NCBI RefSeq assembly: GCF_002980595.1
Contig: NZ_PVLQ01000012.1
Location: 215,804 to 279,803 of the forward strand
DNA length: 64,000 nucleotides
Source of the DNA: Malikia granosa
Lineage (GTDB): Bacteria > Pseudomonadota > Gammaproteobacteria > Burkholderiales > Burkholderiaceae_C
Direction of reading: 5' to 3'
Of the stretch, positions 1 to 8,176 are shown piece after piece; the first letter of the stretch is position 1; every line of letters starts with the position of its first letter. The position numbers and the translations under genes are program-made. Below the pieces are notes generated by a model, which worked only from the letters and a program-made list of their open reading frames with translations, was not told the DNA's origin and did no database searches.

Positions 1-1
1 G

Positions 2-361
2 CGCCTGCTGCGCGGCACGCCGGTGCTGCGGCGCGAGGACGATGTCCACACCAACCACATCCATGCCGACGATCTGGCGCGCGCCTGCGTGCGCGCGCTC
101 TGGCGCCAGCCGGCCCAGCGCGTCTTCAACGTCAGCGACGACAGCGAACTGCTGATGGGCGACTACTACGAGCAGGCGGCCGCCCTGTACGGCCTGCCCG
201 TGCCCGGGCGGGTGGCGCGCGCCGAGGCGCAGCAGCACCTGTCGCCGATGACGCTGAGCTTCATGGGGGAGTCGCGCCGGCTGCGCAACGGGCGGATCAA
301 GCGCGAGCTGGGCCTGAGGCTGCGCTACCCGGACGTCATGCAGGGCTTGCGGGCCGGCTGA
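2..361 (+). CDS. NAD-dependent epimerase/dehydratase (SDR) family, 3' end only
   Basis: The reading frame is open from the left edge, so the gene begins outside the window and only the last 119 residues are visible. They contain the histidine-rich THNIH-type turn seen here as TNHIHADDLARAC (near residue 19), followed by FNVSDD and a tyrosine pair in GDYYEQAAALYGLP. This is typical of the substrate-side C-terminal half of extended SDR enzymes such as the YeeZ-like group. The NAD-binding Rossmann half and the catalytic YxxxK are not visible. It is convergent with the lactonase gene to its right. Substrate unknown; the family call is fairly secure and the function is not. Confidence 0.6.
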   Translation, partial: RLLRGTPVLRREDDVHTNHIHADDLARACVRALWRQPAQRVFNVSDDSELLMGDYYEQAAALYGLPVPGRVARAEAQQHLSPMTLSFMGESRRLRNGRIKRELGLRLRYPDVMQGLRAG

Positions 362-405
362 CGAGCGGCAGGTACCAGACGCCTGCTTGCCTTTGGCGGA
401 CCCTG

Positions 406-1341
406 TCAGGCGCTTGGCGGGGCTGGCCGCTGATGAATGGGGCTGCCCGCCACGTCCATCCTGGCCATCAGGATCTCGCCATGGGTGGAGTCGGTGCAGA
501 ACAAGGTCTTGCGGTCCGGGCCGCCGAAGGCCAGATTGGTGATGGAGGCGCCCGTGGGTCCGGTCAGGATCTGCTCGGGTTGCGCGCGCGGGTCCAGCAC
601 CCAGACATAAGCCAGGCCGGGGTTGGCCACCAGCAGGCGTCCGCTGGCGTCCATCGCCAGTCCATCCGGACCGCTGGGGCCGTAGGAGGTGAAGAACTGC
701 CCGGCCTTGGAGACGCTTCCGTCGGCCAGCAGCGGCATGCGCCAGACGCAGTTGCCGCGTGTGGCGGCCACGAACAGGAAGCGTTCGTCGTTGGACAGGA
801 CGATCCCGTTCGGGCTCGGAACATTGTTCAGCAACAGGTCCAGGCGTCCGTCCAGGCCCAGGCGATAGACCCGGCCCGTGGGGTCGTGCAGGCCGGTCTG
901 GCCCTGGTCCGTGAAGTACAGGTTGCCTCGTGAGTCGAACACCAGATCGTTGACGCCCTTGAAGCGTTCGCTGTTGCGCCGCTCCAGGAAGGGCCGGACC
1001 TGTCCGCTGCCCGTGTCCACCAGCATGAGGCCATTGCGGTAATCCGTGACCAGCAGCCGGGTCGCGTCGAGGAATTTCATGCCATTGGGCTCACCCTCCC
1101 ACTGCGCGACCAGATCCCAGTCGCCCTCGGGGCTGATGCGGAAGATCCGGCCGAACGGGATGTCGGTGACGAACAGGTTGCCAAGGGCGTCAAAGACCGG
1201 CCCCTCCAGGAAGGAGTCGGCCAGACGCCCTCCCTGGTTGACATCGGCCCAGTGGCTTCTGACTCCGGTCTGGCGGTACTTGCCGGGCATGGAGGTGAAT
1301 GGCTCCAGGCAGCGAACGGTGGGCGGGTGCAGGAGGAACAT
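406..1341 (-). CDS. SMP-30/gluconolactonase/LRE-family lactonase
   Basis: Predicted 311-residue six-bladed beta-propeller hydrolase that would open a sugar or organic-acid lactone using one divalent metal ion. Family metal-site elements are present: a glutamate in LEGPVFD, asparagines in GVNDLVFD and SPNGIVLS, and an aspartate in GPDGLAMD. No signal peptide is seen, so it is probably cytoplasmic. It is the last gene of the leftward nine-gene operon; its ATG lies only 8 bp after the stop of the preceding Bug receptor gene, so translational coupling is likely. No good Shine-Dalgarno sequence precedes the ATG, which fits coupling. The natural lactone is unknown; relatives act on gluconolactone, xylonolactone and similar substrates. 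Confidence 0.75.
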   Translation of the reverse strand: MFLLHPPTVRCLEPFTSMPGKYRQTGVRSHWADVNQGGRLADSFLEGPVFDALGNLFVTDIPFGRIFRISPEGDWDLVAQWEGEPNGMKFLDATRLLVTDYRNGLMLVDTGSGQVRPFLERRNSERFKGVNDLVFDSRGNLYFTDQGQTGLHDPTGRVYRLGLDGRLDLLLNNVPSPNGIVLSNDERFLFVAATRGNCVWRMPLLADGSVSKAGQFFTSYGPSGPDGLAMDASGRLLVANPGLAYVWVLDPRAQPEQILTGPTGASITNLAFGGPDRKTLFCTDSTHGEILMARMDVAGSPIHQRPAPPSA

Positions 1342-1349
1342 GGTGCGGC

Positions 1350-2336
1350 TTATTGGCGTTCGAAGGCCGTGTTGGCTGCAATCTTGCCCCAGGTCTCGGT
1401 GCTGTCCTTGAGCAGGCGGGAGAAGGCCTCCGTTCCAACCTGGCGTGGCTCGGCCCCCATGCCCTCGGCGAAGGTTCTCAGGTCCGGGGTGGCCATGGCG
1501 ACCGCAATCTCCTTTTGCAGCCGTTCCAGCACCGCTGGCGGTGTGCCCTTGGGAGCCCAGAGGCCGGTCCAGTTGAGGACGCCACCCCAGGCGACGCCGG
1601 CTTCGGTGAAGGTGGGGACATCGGGCAGCACGGCCAGGCGCTTGTCGCCGCTGACCGCCAGCAGGCGCAACTTGCCGCCGCGCACATTCGACATCACGCC
1701 GGTGGTGGACGCGATCTGCATGTCGATGGTGCCCGACAGCAAGGCCTGCGTGGCTTCGGCTGCGCCCTTGAACGGGACATGCATCAGGTTGGTGCCGGAG
1801 GCAATGCCCAGGGCCTCGCTGGCGAAATGCGGCGTGGTGCCGGTGCCGCCGGTGCCATAGGTCACCTTGTTGGGCTGAGCCTTGGCGTCGGACAGCAGCT
1901 CGCGCAGGTTCCGGTATTTCGACTGCACATTGACGGCCAGCGCCATCGGGGTGAACACATAGGCGCTCACGGGCTGCAGGTCGGTGTCGTGGTTGAAGGG
2001 CAGCTTCTTGAAGATATGCGGCAGCAGCGAGAACGTGGTGTCGTTGGCCATCAGCGTGTAGCCGTCCGGGGCGGCCTTGGCCACCACCTGGGCGCCGATC
2101 GTCCCCGTGCCGCCGGGCCGGTTTTCAATGAAGAAGCTCTGGCCGGTCTGTTCGGTGAGCTTTTGCGCCATCTTCCGGGTCACCATGTCCACCGCGCCGC
2201 CAGGGGCATAGGGCACGATGATCTTGACCGGCTTGCTGGGCCAGCTGTCGGCGAGCGCCGTGGTGGCATGTCCGGTGAGCCAGGCAGCGGCCGAAACGGC
2301 GAGCAGCAGGCGGCGGGTAATGGCGTGGTGTGTCAT
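1350..2336 (-). CDS. Bug-family (TctC-like) periplasmic solute receptor
   Basis: 328-residue extracytoplasmic receptor of the tripartite tricarboxylate transporter type. The start was set at the ATG preceded by GGAG at 6 bases, seven codons inside the longest frame. A signal peptide (RR, then a hydrophobic stretch ending TTALADSWPS) is followed by the family hallmark VKIIVPYAPGG and by RPGGTGTIGAQ. Bug receptors bind carboxylates or nicotinamide-like molecules in the periplasm. No membrane partner (TctA/TctB) lies in the window, so it either serves a distant transporter or acts as a sensor/receptor. It sits between another Bug gene and the lactonase in the leftward operon. Confidence 0.88.
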   Translation of the reverse strand: MTHHAITRRLLLAVSAAAWLTGHATTALADSWPSKPVKIIVPYAPGGAVDMVTRKMAQKLTEQTGQSFFIENRPGGTGTIGAQVVAKAAPDGYTLMANDTTFSLLPHIFKKLPFNHDTDLQPVSAYVFTPMALAVNVQSKYRNLRELLSDAKAQPNKVTYGTGGTGTTPHFASEALGIASGTNLMHVPFKGAAEATQALLSGTIDMQIASTTGVMSNVRGGKLRLLAVSGDKRLAVLPDVPTFTEAGVAWGGVLNWTGLWAPKGTPPAVLERLQKEIAVAMATPDLRTFAEGMGAEPRQVGTEAFSRLLKDSTETWGKIAANTAFERQ

Positions 2337-2411
2337 GTTGTCTCCAATAATTTTCAATGAGTCGGGGTGGCAAAGGTGTTTCGGTGCCGGGGTGCTTGGC
2401 TGGGGCGCCCG

Positions 2412-3410
2412 TCACTCCAGCTGGATGCCGGCCGTCTTGATGACGCGGCTCCAGCGCTGGTTTTCCTGGGTCAGGAAACGGCTGAACTCGGCCGCGTTCG
2501 TACCCATGCCCTGCACCCCCATTTCGGTCCAGCGGCGCGACAGCACGGGGCCCGTGGCGAGCGCGCGTATTTCGGACTCAAGCCGGGCCAGGATTGGCGT
2601 CGGGGTGGCGGCGGGGGCCAGCAGGCCGTTCCATTCCGCCACCTCGACGTCGGCGTAGCCTTGTTCGGCGAGCGTCGGCACTTGCGCATAAGCTTCTGCA
2701 CGCTGGGTCGCGGCGATGGCCAGGGCCCGCAGTTTGCCGGCACGCACGAGCGGACCGCTGGCGGAGATGGCGCTGAACATGAGGTCGACCTGAGCTGCGA
2801 TCAGGTCGGTCAGCGCGGGTGCTCCGCCGCGATAGGGAATATGGGTGATCGAGACCTTGGCCGTCTGCTTGAACAGTTCCCCCGCCAGGTGCTGGGCACC
2901 ACCATTGCCCGCCGAGGCGTAGGAAAGCTTGCCGGGGTTTGCTTTGGCGAAGCGGACCAGGTCGGCCACGCTGCGGAAGGGGGAGTTGACCGGCACCACC
3001 AGCAGCAGGGGCGCTCGGGTGAGCAGGGAAAGCGGCGCGAAGTCGGCCGGGCCACGGTACGTCAGCTTGGGCATCAGAATCGGGTTGACGGCGAAGGCCG
3101 TGGCGTCGAGCAGCAGGGTGTAGCCATCGGCGGATGCCTTGGCCACTGCCGCTGCGCCGATGGAGCCGCTGGCGCCAGGCCGGTTGTCCACCAGCACGGG
3201 CTGGCCCAGTTTCTCGGCCAGCTGGCTGGCCAGGGCGCGTGCGGTCGCATCCGCGTTGCCGCCCGCGGCATAGGGCACGATCAGGCGCAGCGGGCGTGAT
3301 GGCCAGGCATCCGGCGATTCCGTGGCCCAGACCCGCTGGACTGTCAGCAGGCAGCCCAGGCTAGCCAGGCGCACGACGGTGCGGCGGGGAATAGAGGCTT
3401 GGAAGTTCAT
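2412..3410 (-). CDS. Bug-family (TctC-like) periplasmic solute receptor
   Basis: 332-residue receptor. The ATG was chosen because GAGGAG lies just upstream and the signal peptide begins right after it (RRTVVRLASLGCLL, then TESPDAWPSRP). The conserved LRLIVPYAAGG and NRPGASGSIGAAAV motifs mark the Bug family. The hydrophobic leader contains a cysteine (LGCLLTV), but the fit to a lipobox is poor, so ordinary secretion is more likely. It is the second of two adjacent receptor genes that are clearly divergent in sequence, which argues against a recent duplication. Ligand unknown; the operon context suggests an organic acid. Confidence 0.88.
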   Translation of the reverse strand: MNFQASIPRRTVVRLASLGCLLTVQRVWATESPDAWPSRPLRLIVPYAAGGNADATARALASQLAEKLGQPVLVDNRPGASGSIGAAAVAKASADGYTLLLDATAFAVNPILMPKLTYRGPADFAPLSLLTRAPLLLVVPVNSPFRSVADLVRFAKANPGKLSYASAGNGGAQHLAGELFKQTAKVSITHIPYRGGAPALTDLIAAQVDLMFSAISASGPLVRAGKLRALAIAATQRAEAYAQVPTLAEQGYADVEVAEWNGLLAPAATPTPILARLESEIRALATGPVLSRRWTEMGVQGMGTNAAEFSRFLTQENQRWSRVIKTAGIQLE

Positions 3411-3531
3411 GTGTGTCTCCTCGGTGTATTCGAAGTTCATTCGGCCTTGAGGTTCAACGCGCGGGCCAGCCTGGCGTAGTCTTTGGTTTCGCTTGGAATT
3501 CATCGATGTATCCAGTTCTCGCCCTCGGTCC

Positions 3532-4599
3532 TCAGACCGTGGCGATGGGCGTGACCGGCGAGCCGGCGGCGCCAGGCAGGCGCAGCGGCGGGGCCGTCAA
3601 CAGGAAGCGCGAGCGGCCGGCTTGGCGCAGCCACTGTGCCAGAGGCGTGAGCCACCAGAGCTCCCCCAGATGGATGCCGTTCTTGAACAGGCAGTGCTCG
3701 TGCAGCGGCAGGCGCGGGCGGCGCATCGGGCTGCCATGGGTCAGCGAGGCCGAGGGCACGAGTTCGACCGCCGGGTTGTCGGCCATCAGGCAGGCCAGGC
3801 GCACGTCGGTGATCCAGTTCAGGAGTTTTGCGTCGGTGCCGTCGAGGCCGCTGCCGGTCTCGTGCAGGCGCTTCACGTCGGGCTGGCGCTGCATCGTCAG
3901 CAGGGTGTCGGCGAAGCCGGTGTGCAGGCAGACCATGTCGCCGGCCTCGATCTCGACGCCGTCGGCTTCGAGTATCCGCATCAGCCGGTCGTAGCCCACC
4001 GCCTCGCGCTGGCGGCCGACGTGGTGCTCGAGGTCGACGAGGACGCCGCGGCCCTGCACGCCATGCGCGGCGAGGTTGGCCACGCCCAGCGCATTGGCGT
4101 CGGGATCGGGGTAGCGGGCCCAGTCCGCGCCGGCCCTAGGGTCGGTAGCGCCAGGGTGGATCTCCACGCCGGCGCGAAAGCCGTTGTAGAACACCGCCTC
4201 GGCCACGCCGTCGCCGTCGGCATCGAAGCGGCTGCCGATGTGGGCCAGGCTGTCCCACTGGGTCGAATACTGGGTGTTCATCAGCATGACCTCGTCGCAG
4301 ACCACGTCCGTGAGGTTGGGGTCCTCCGAGGCATACGACCAGCAGAATCCCTGCACGCCGGCGCTGGCGCCATCGCGCAGGGTGCCGAACAGGCGCGGCG
4401 GCATGCGCCGGCCATTGAGGGCGAGACCGCCCGGCACGTCCAGCGGCAGCGACAGGCAGAAGGTACGGCCTTCGCGCACCTCCTGCATGCCTTGGCGCAC
4501 CTTGGCGGCGGTGACCAGGTTCATCCGGCCGAGGCGGTCATCCGGGCCGAACTCGCCCCAGTGGCTGCCCTGCGGCGCGTGCTTCCAGCGTTGCGGCAT
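3532..4599 (-). CDS. Cyclase-family hydrolase (kynurenine formamidase-like fold)
   Basis: 355 residues, cytoplasmic, Pfam cyclase type (metal-dependent amide or lactam/lactone hydrolases such as kynurenine formamidase and isatin hydrolase). Visible family elements are QWDSLAHIGSRFD near residue 117, replacing the usual HxGTHxDxxxH strand, a variant common in the longer members. GRGVLVDLEHH and DMVCLHTGFAD follow. The C-terminal region carries LHEHCLFKNGIHLGELW, matching the family helix with a catalytic Glu/His. It lies 16 bp after the dehydrogenase in the operon, so it probably opens a ring or amide in the same pathway. The substrate is not predictable. Confidence 0.75.
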   Translation of the reverse strand: MPQRWKHAPQGSHWGEFGPDDRLGRMNLVTAAKVRQGMQEVREGRTFCLSLPLDVPGGLALNGRRMPPRLFGTLRDGASAGVQGFCWSYASEDPNLTDVVCDEVMLMNTQYSTQWDSLAHIGSRFDADGDGVAEAVFYNGFRAGVEIHPGATDPRAGADWARYPDPDANALGVANLAAHGVQGRGVLVDLEHHVGRQREAVGYDRLMRILEADGVEIEAGDMVCLHTGFADTLLTMQRQPDVKRLHETGSGLDGTDAKLLNWITDVRLACLMADNPAVELVPSASLTHGSPMRRPRLPLHEHCLFKNGIHLGELWWLTPLAQWLRQAGRSRFLLTAPPLRLPGAAGSPVTPIATV

Positions 4600-4615
4600 G
4601 GCTTGGGCTCTCTCG

Positions 4616-5545
4616 TCAGGCGTGGACGGCTTGGGCCAGCACGTCGAGCACGTTGCGCGCGGCTCCCACGCCCATGTTCACATAGGCATCGCCCGTGACG
4701 CCGCCGATGTGCGGGCTCAGCAGGATGTTGGCCACGCCGTGGAACGGGTGCGGCACGGTCATGGGCTCGACCGCGAAGCTGTCCAGGGCGGCCATCGCCA
4801 CCTGGCCACTGTTGACGGCTTGCAGCAGGTCGGCTTCGTTGATCAGGCCGCCGCGGGCGGTGTTGACCACGATCACGCCCTTCTTGCAGGCGGCCAGCGA
4901 GCTGGCGTTGAGCATGCCGCGGTTGTCGTCGGTCAGCGGGCAGTGCAGCGAGATCGCGTCGGACTCGCGCCAGATCGTCTCGAGGTCGACCACGCGGATG
5001 TAGTCGGGCAGGTTCTTGGCAAACGGGTCGAAGCCGATCACCTTCATGCCCATGGCGTCGCACATGCGGGCAAAGCGCTGGCCGATGGCGCCCAGGCCGA
5101 CCAGGCCGATGGTGCGGCCATGCAGCTCCAGGCTCTTGTGCGTGGCCTTGTCCCAGAAGCCGGCGTGCATGCGTTCGTTGAGCCGGACCACTGACTTGGC
5201 GCAGGCCAGCAGACCCGCCAGGGCCTGTTCGGCCACGGCCGCCGCGTTGGCGCCGACGGCCGCGCGCACCGCGATGCCGCGCGCCTGGGCCGCCGCCTTG
5301 TCGATGGTGTCGGTGCCGCTGCCGTGCTTGGAGATCACGCGCAGCGAAGGCGCCGCATCCATCACCGCGGCACCGACGGCGCCGTAGCGCACGATGATGG
5401 CCACCGGGTCATGCCGCTGGCACAGGGCGACCATGTCGGCCGGGGTCGGGGCCTTGCCGGCGTAAATGACATTGAAGCCTTCGAGCAGGGCAAGGGCCTG
5501 GGGCGCCAGGTCGGCGCCGGTCACGATGACGACGGGCGCGTTCAC
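4616..5545 (-). CDS. D-isomer-specific 2-hydroxyacid dehydrogenase
   Basis: 309-residue NAD(P)-dependent dehydrogenase of the phosphoglycerate dehydrogenase superfamily, interconverting a 2-hydroxyacid and a 2-oxoacid. The NAD-binding GLVGLGAIGQRFAR is near residue 150. The catalytic arginine is in NTARGGLI, a Glu follows at about 30 residues, and the catalytic histidine is in SPHIGGVT near the C-terminus. There is no ACT or other regulatory domain, so this is a short catabolic type rather than SerA. The start codon is GTG and overlaps the stop of the upstream RraA-like gene (GTGA), showing translational coupling. Together with that aldolase it could reduce or produce a 2-oxoacid intermediate. 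Confidence 0.85.
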   Translation of the reverse strand: MNAPVVIVTGADLAPQALALLEGFNVIYAGKAPTPADMVALCQRHDPVAIIVRYGAVGAAVMDAAPSLRVISKHGSGTDTIDKAAAQARGIAVRAAVGANAAAVAEQALAGLLACAKSVVRLNERMHAGFWDKATHKSLELHGRTIGLVGLGAIGQRFARMCDAMGMKVIGFDPFAKNLPDYIRVVDLETIWRESDAISLHCPLTDDNRGMLNASSLAACKKGVIVVNTARGGLINEADLLQAVNSGQVAMAALDSFAVEPMTVPHPFHGVANILLSPHIGGVTGDAYVNMGVGAARNVLDVLAQAVHA

Positions 5546-6222
5546 AGGCTCTCTCCTTCCTTCAGCACGCCGGCGGCGCGCAGTGAGGCCTGCAGCCAGG
5601 AGGCGGCGGTGTTGCCCTGCTTGATCTGGGCGATGCGCTTGGCCTCGTCCTCCACCTTCTTGTGACAGCCGGGGATCAGTCCGGCCAGCCTGGCGCGCTC
5701 GACCACCACGATGCCGTCGGCATCGGCCAGCACGAGGTCGCCGGCGTTCACGGTCACGCCGCCGCAGCTGACCGGGTGGCCGATGCGCCCGCCGATGTTC
5801 TTGGTCGGGCCGTTGGGGTTGGTGCCGACCGAGAAGACCGGGTAGTCCATCTCGTCGATCTCCAGGCTGTCACGCACGGCACCGTCCATGATCACGCCCG
5901 CGATGCCGCGCTGCTGGCAGGCGGTCATCATGATGGTGCCCATCAGGGCCGAGGTCTGGTCGCCCTTGCCGTCGATCACCAGCACGTCGCCCGGCTGGGC
6001 CAGGGCGATGGCGGCGTGGATCATGAGGTTGTCGCCGGGGCGCACTTCCACGGTGAAGGCCGGGCCCGCCACCTTCATGCGCGGGCGCAGGGCGTGGATG
6101 CGGCCGTGCATGGCGCCGCGGCGGCCTGCCACGTCGGAAAAGATGGCGGCCTGGAACTGCGCGGCCTCGGCGACCAGTTCGGGGGAGACGCGCTCGAAGT
6201 CGCGCACGATGTCTTGGCTCAT
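5542..6222 (-). CDS. RraA-family aldolase (4-hydroxy-4-methyl-2-oxoglutarate aldolase-like)
   Basis: 226 residues of the RraA/HMG-aldolase fold. GDNLMIHAAIALAQPGDVLV and DGAVRDSLEI carry the family Arg-Asp pair that binds substrate and the divalent metal in true aldolases, followed by GDLVLADADGIVVV. Members cleave 4-hydroxy-2-oxo-dicarboxylates to pyruvate or oxaloacetate, as in the protocatechuate 4,5-cleavage pathway; others only inhibit RNase E. The catabolic operon, with an adjacent 2-hydroxyacid dehydrogenase and an amidohydrolase of the pyrone-dicarboxylate lactonase family, favours an aldolase. The ATG at 6222 was preferred over a longer frame because homology starts there. Confidence 0.8.
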   Translation of the reverse strand: MSQDIVRDFERVSPELVAEAAQFQAAIFSDVAGRRGAMHGRIHALRPRMKVAGPAFTVEVRPGDNLMIHAAIALAQPGDVLVIDGKGDQTSALMGTIMMTACQQRGIAGVIMDGAVRDSLEIDEMDYPVFSVGTNPNGPTKNIGGRIGHPVSCGGVTVNAGDLVLADADGIVVVERARLAGLIPGCHKKVEDEAKRIAQIKQGNTAASWLQASLRAAGVLKEGESL

Positions 6223-6263
6223 GGTGGGTTCCTCTGGGGTTGGAAAAAATGGGGGAGGGGGAA

Positions 6264-7268
6264 TCAGTCGATCTGGAGGTTGCCGCTGCTGATCACGCGG
6301 GCCCAGGTGGCCGAGTCGGCCCGCTGGACAGCGGCCAGCTGCTGCGGCGTGCCGCCGACCAGCGTGATTCCCAGCTGGTCGGCCAGCTCGATCACGGCCG
6401 GCTCGCGCAGGGCCTTGTTGATCTCGGTGTTCAGGCGCTGCACCACCGGTGCCGGCGTGCCGGCCGGCAGGTAGACCGCCTGCCACTGCTCGACCACGAA
6501 GTCCTTCTGGCCGGCCTCGGCCATGGTCGGCACGTCGGGCAGGGACTTCAGGCGTGCGGCCGAGGTCACGGCCAGCGCGCGCAGCTTGCCGCTCTTGACA
6601 TGGGGCAGCGCGGCGGCCAGCGGCGCGAACATGAATTGCACCTGGCCGCCCAGGGTGTCCTGCAGCGCCGGGGTGTCGCCCCGGTACGGAACGTGGATGA
6701 ACTTCACGCCGGTGCGCTGCGCCAGCAGTTCCGCCTGCATCTGCAAGATGGTGCCGTTGCCGCCAGAGGCGTAGGCCATCTGGCCGGGCCTGGCCTTGGC
6801 GGCGGCGATCAGCTCGGCCACCGACCTGAATGGCTGCGAGGGCGCCACCACCACCAGCTGCGGGAAGGTGCCCACCAAGGCCACCGGCTCCAGGTCCTGC
6901 AGCGGGTCGTAGGGCAGCTTGCCCATGAGGTGTGGCGCGATGGCCTGGGCGCCGATGGTGGTGTGCAGCACGGTGAAGCCGTCCTTCGGGGCCTTGACCA
7001 CGAGCGCGCCGCCGATCGTGCCGGTGGCTCCGGCCCGGTTGTCCACCACCACGGGAGTGCCCAGGGCTGCGCCCAGGCGTTGCGCAATGTGGCGTCCCAA
7101 CACGTCGGTGCTGCCGGCGGCCGGATAAGGCACCACCCAGGTGATGGGGCGGGCCGTCGGCCAGCTGCCCTGGGCCAGGGCGGTGGGGCCAAGTGCTGCT
7201 GCCAGCGTGGCAGCCAGCAAGGCGCTGACGGCGCGGCGCCGCAGCAGGGTCAGGCGTGGATTGGTCAT
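6264..7268 (-). CDS. Bug-family (TctC-like) periplasmic solute receptor
   Basis: 334-residue secreted receptor. It has a basic leader (RLTLLRRRAVSALL), a hydrophobic core and cleavage near ALAQGS. Family motifs are ITWVVPYPAAGSTDVLGR and NRAGATGTIGGALV. The asparagine-rich ligand loop GGNGTILQMQAELL is present. It is separated by 41 bp from the aldolase gene downstream and 10 bp from the amidohydrolase gene upstream, so it is an internal gene of the operon. No classical ribosome-binding site precedes the ATG. Ligand unknown. Confidence 0.88.
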   Translation of the reverse strand: MTNPRLTLLRRRAVSALLAATLAAALGPTALAQGSWPTARPITWVVPYPAAGSTDVLGRHIAQRLGAALGTPVVVDNRAGATGTIGGALVVKAPKDGFTVLHTTIGAQAIAPHLMGKLPYDPLQDLEPVALVGTFPQLVVVAPSQPFRSVAELIAAAKARPGQMAYASGGNGTILQMQAELLAQRTGVKFIHVPYRGDTPALQDTLGGQVQFMFAPLAAALPHVKSGKLRALAVTSAARLKSLPDVPTMAEAGQKDFVVEQWQAVYLPAGTPAPVVQRLNTEINKALREPAVIELADQLGITLVGGTPQQLAAVQRADSATWARVISSGNLQID

Positions 7269-7278
7269 TTCAGTGCTG

Positions 7279-8151
7279 TTACGGGGTTGGAAAGTCGTAC
7301 AGGCGCGCGGGATTGGTCACGAGGATCTGCTGCAGTGGCTGCTCATCCCCGGCCCAGTCGGCGAGGCGATCGATTTGCCGCGCGTCGTCGGGCATCGCTT
7401 GCAGTCCGGCCGATGCCGTGGCGTGGGGCCAGTCGCTGCCCCAGACGATGCGTTCGGGGGCGGCGTCGATGAAGCTGCGAGCCAGGCGGTCGAGGCCCGG
7501 GTCCTCGACCGAGCCGCTGGCGCTGACCAGGTAGGCGCCCGAGAGCTTGATCCAGGCCTGCCCGCCTGCCAGCAGATTCAGCAGCAGGTCGTGCGCCGGG
7601 TGGGCCGCGCACTGGGCGGGATTGACGCGCCCGAAGTGGTCGAACACCAGCGGCGTGGGCAGTCGGCGCAGGAGCGGACCCAGCGCCACCAGCTGCTCGA
7701 CCGGCATCAGCAGTTGCAGGTGCCAGCCCAGCGGCGCGATCTGGTGCGCAATCGCCTCGATCGAGTCGACGGCGTGGAGCGCCGCGCCGAGCGAGAGGTT
7801 GACACGCGCCCCGCGCACGCCCTGTTCGTGCAGTTGCCGCAGGTGGGCGGCGCTTTCCGTGCCGCTGATGACGGCCACTCCGCGCCCGTGCGGGCCCAGT
7901 TGCGCCAGCGCTGCCAGCATCAGCCTGTTGTCCAATCCATAGGTCGACGGGGTGACCACCACGGCCCGCGTGGTGCCCATGCGCGTCTGGATCTGCCGGT
8001 AGTCGTCGATCGACGCGCTGGGCGGGCGCAGCCTGGCGCCTGCCAGGGCGGCCACGCGGCTGTCATAGACGTGGATATGGCAATCGCACGCCAGTGATGG
8101 CAGCCGGGTCCGGGCCACCGAGTCGCCAGCAGAGAAGGGGTAGCAGCTCAT
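7279..8151 (-). CDS. Amidohydrolase of the 2-pyrone-4,6-dicarboxylate lactonase family
   Basis: 290-residue TIM-barrel metal hydrolase. The first-strand metal ligands appear as DCHIHVYD near residue 24. A mid-barrel histidine is in LVFDHFGRVNP, and the catalytic aspartate is in IVWGSDWPHA near residue 238, all diagnostic of the COG3618 group that includes LigI-type pyrone-dicarboxylate lactonase and several sugar-acid lactonases. It probably hydrolyses a cyclic ester (lactone) in the cytoplasm. It is second in the nine-gene operon. With an RraA-like aldolase nearby, the pair resembles the last steps of protocatechuate 4,5-cleavage, but no ring-cleavage dioxygenase is visible, so the true substrate may differ. 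Confidence 0.78.
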   Translation of the reverse strand: MSCYPFSAGDSVARTRLPSLACDCHIHVYDSRVAALAGARLRPPSASIDDYRQIQTRMGTTRAVVVTPSTYGLDNRLMLAALAQLGPHGRGVAVISGTESAAHLRQLHEQGVRGARVNLSLGAALHAVDSIEAIAHQIAPLGWHLQLLMPVEQLVALGPLLRRLPTPLVFDHFGRVNPAQCAAHPAHDLLLNLLAGGQAWIKLSGAYLVSASGSVEDPGLDRLARSFIDAAPERIVWGSDWPHATASAGLQAMPDDARQIDRLADWAGDEQPLQQILVTNPARLYDFPTP

Positions 8152-8176
8152 TGCCGTGGAAACCAGCGAGCTGTCG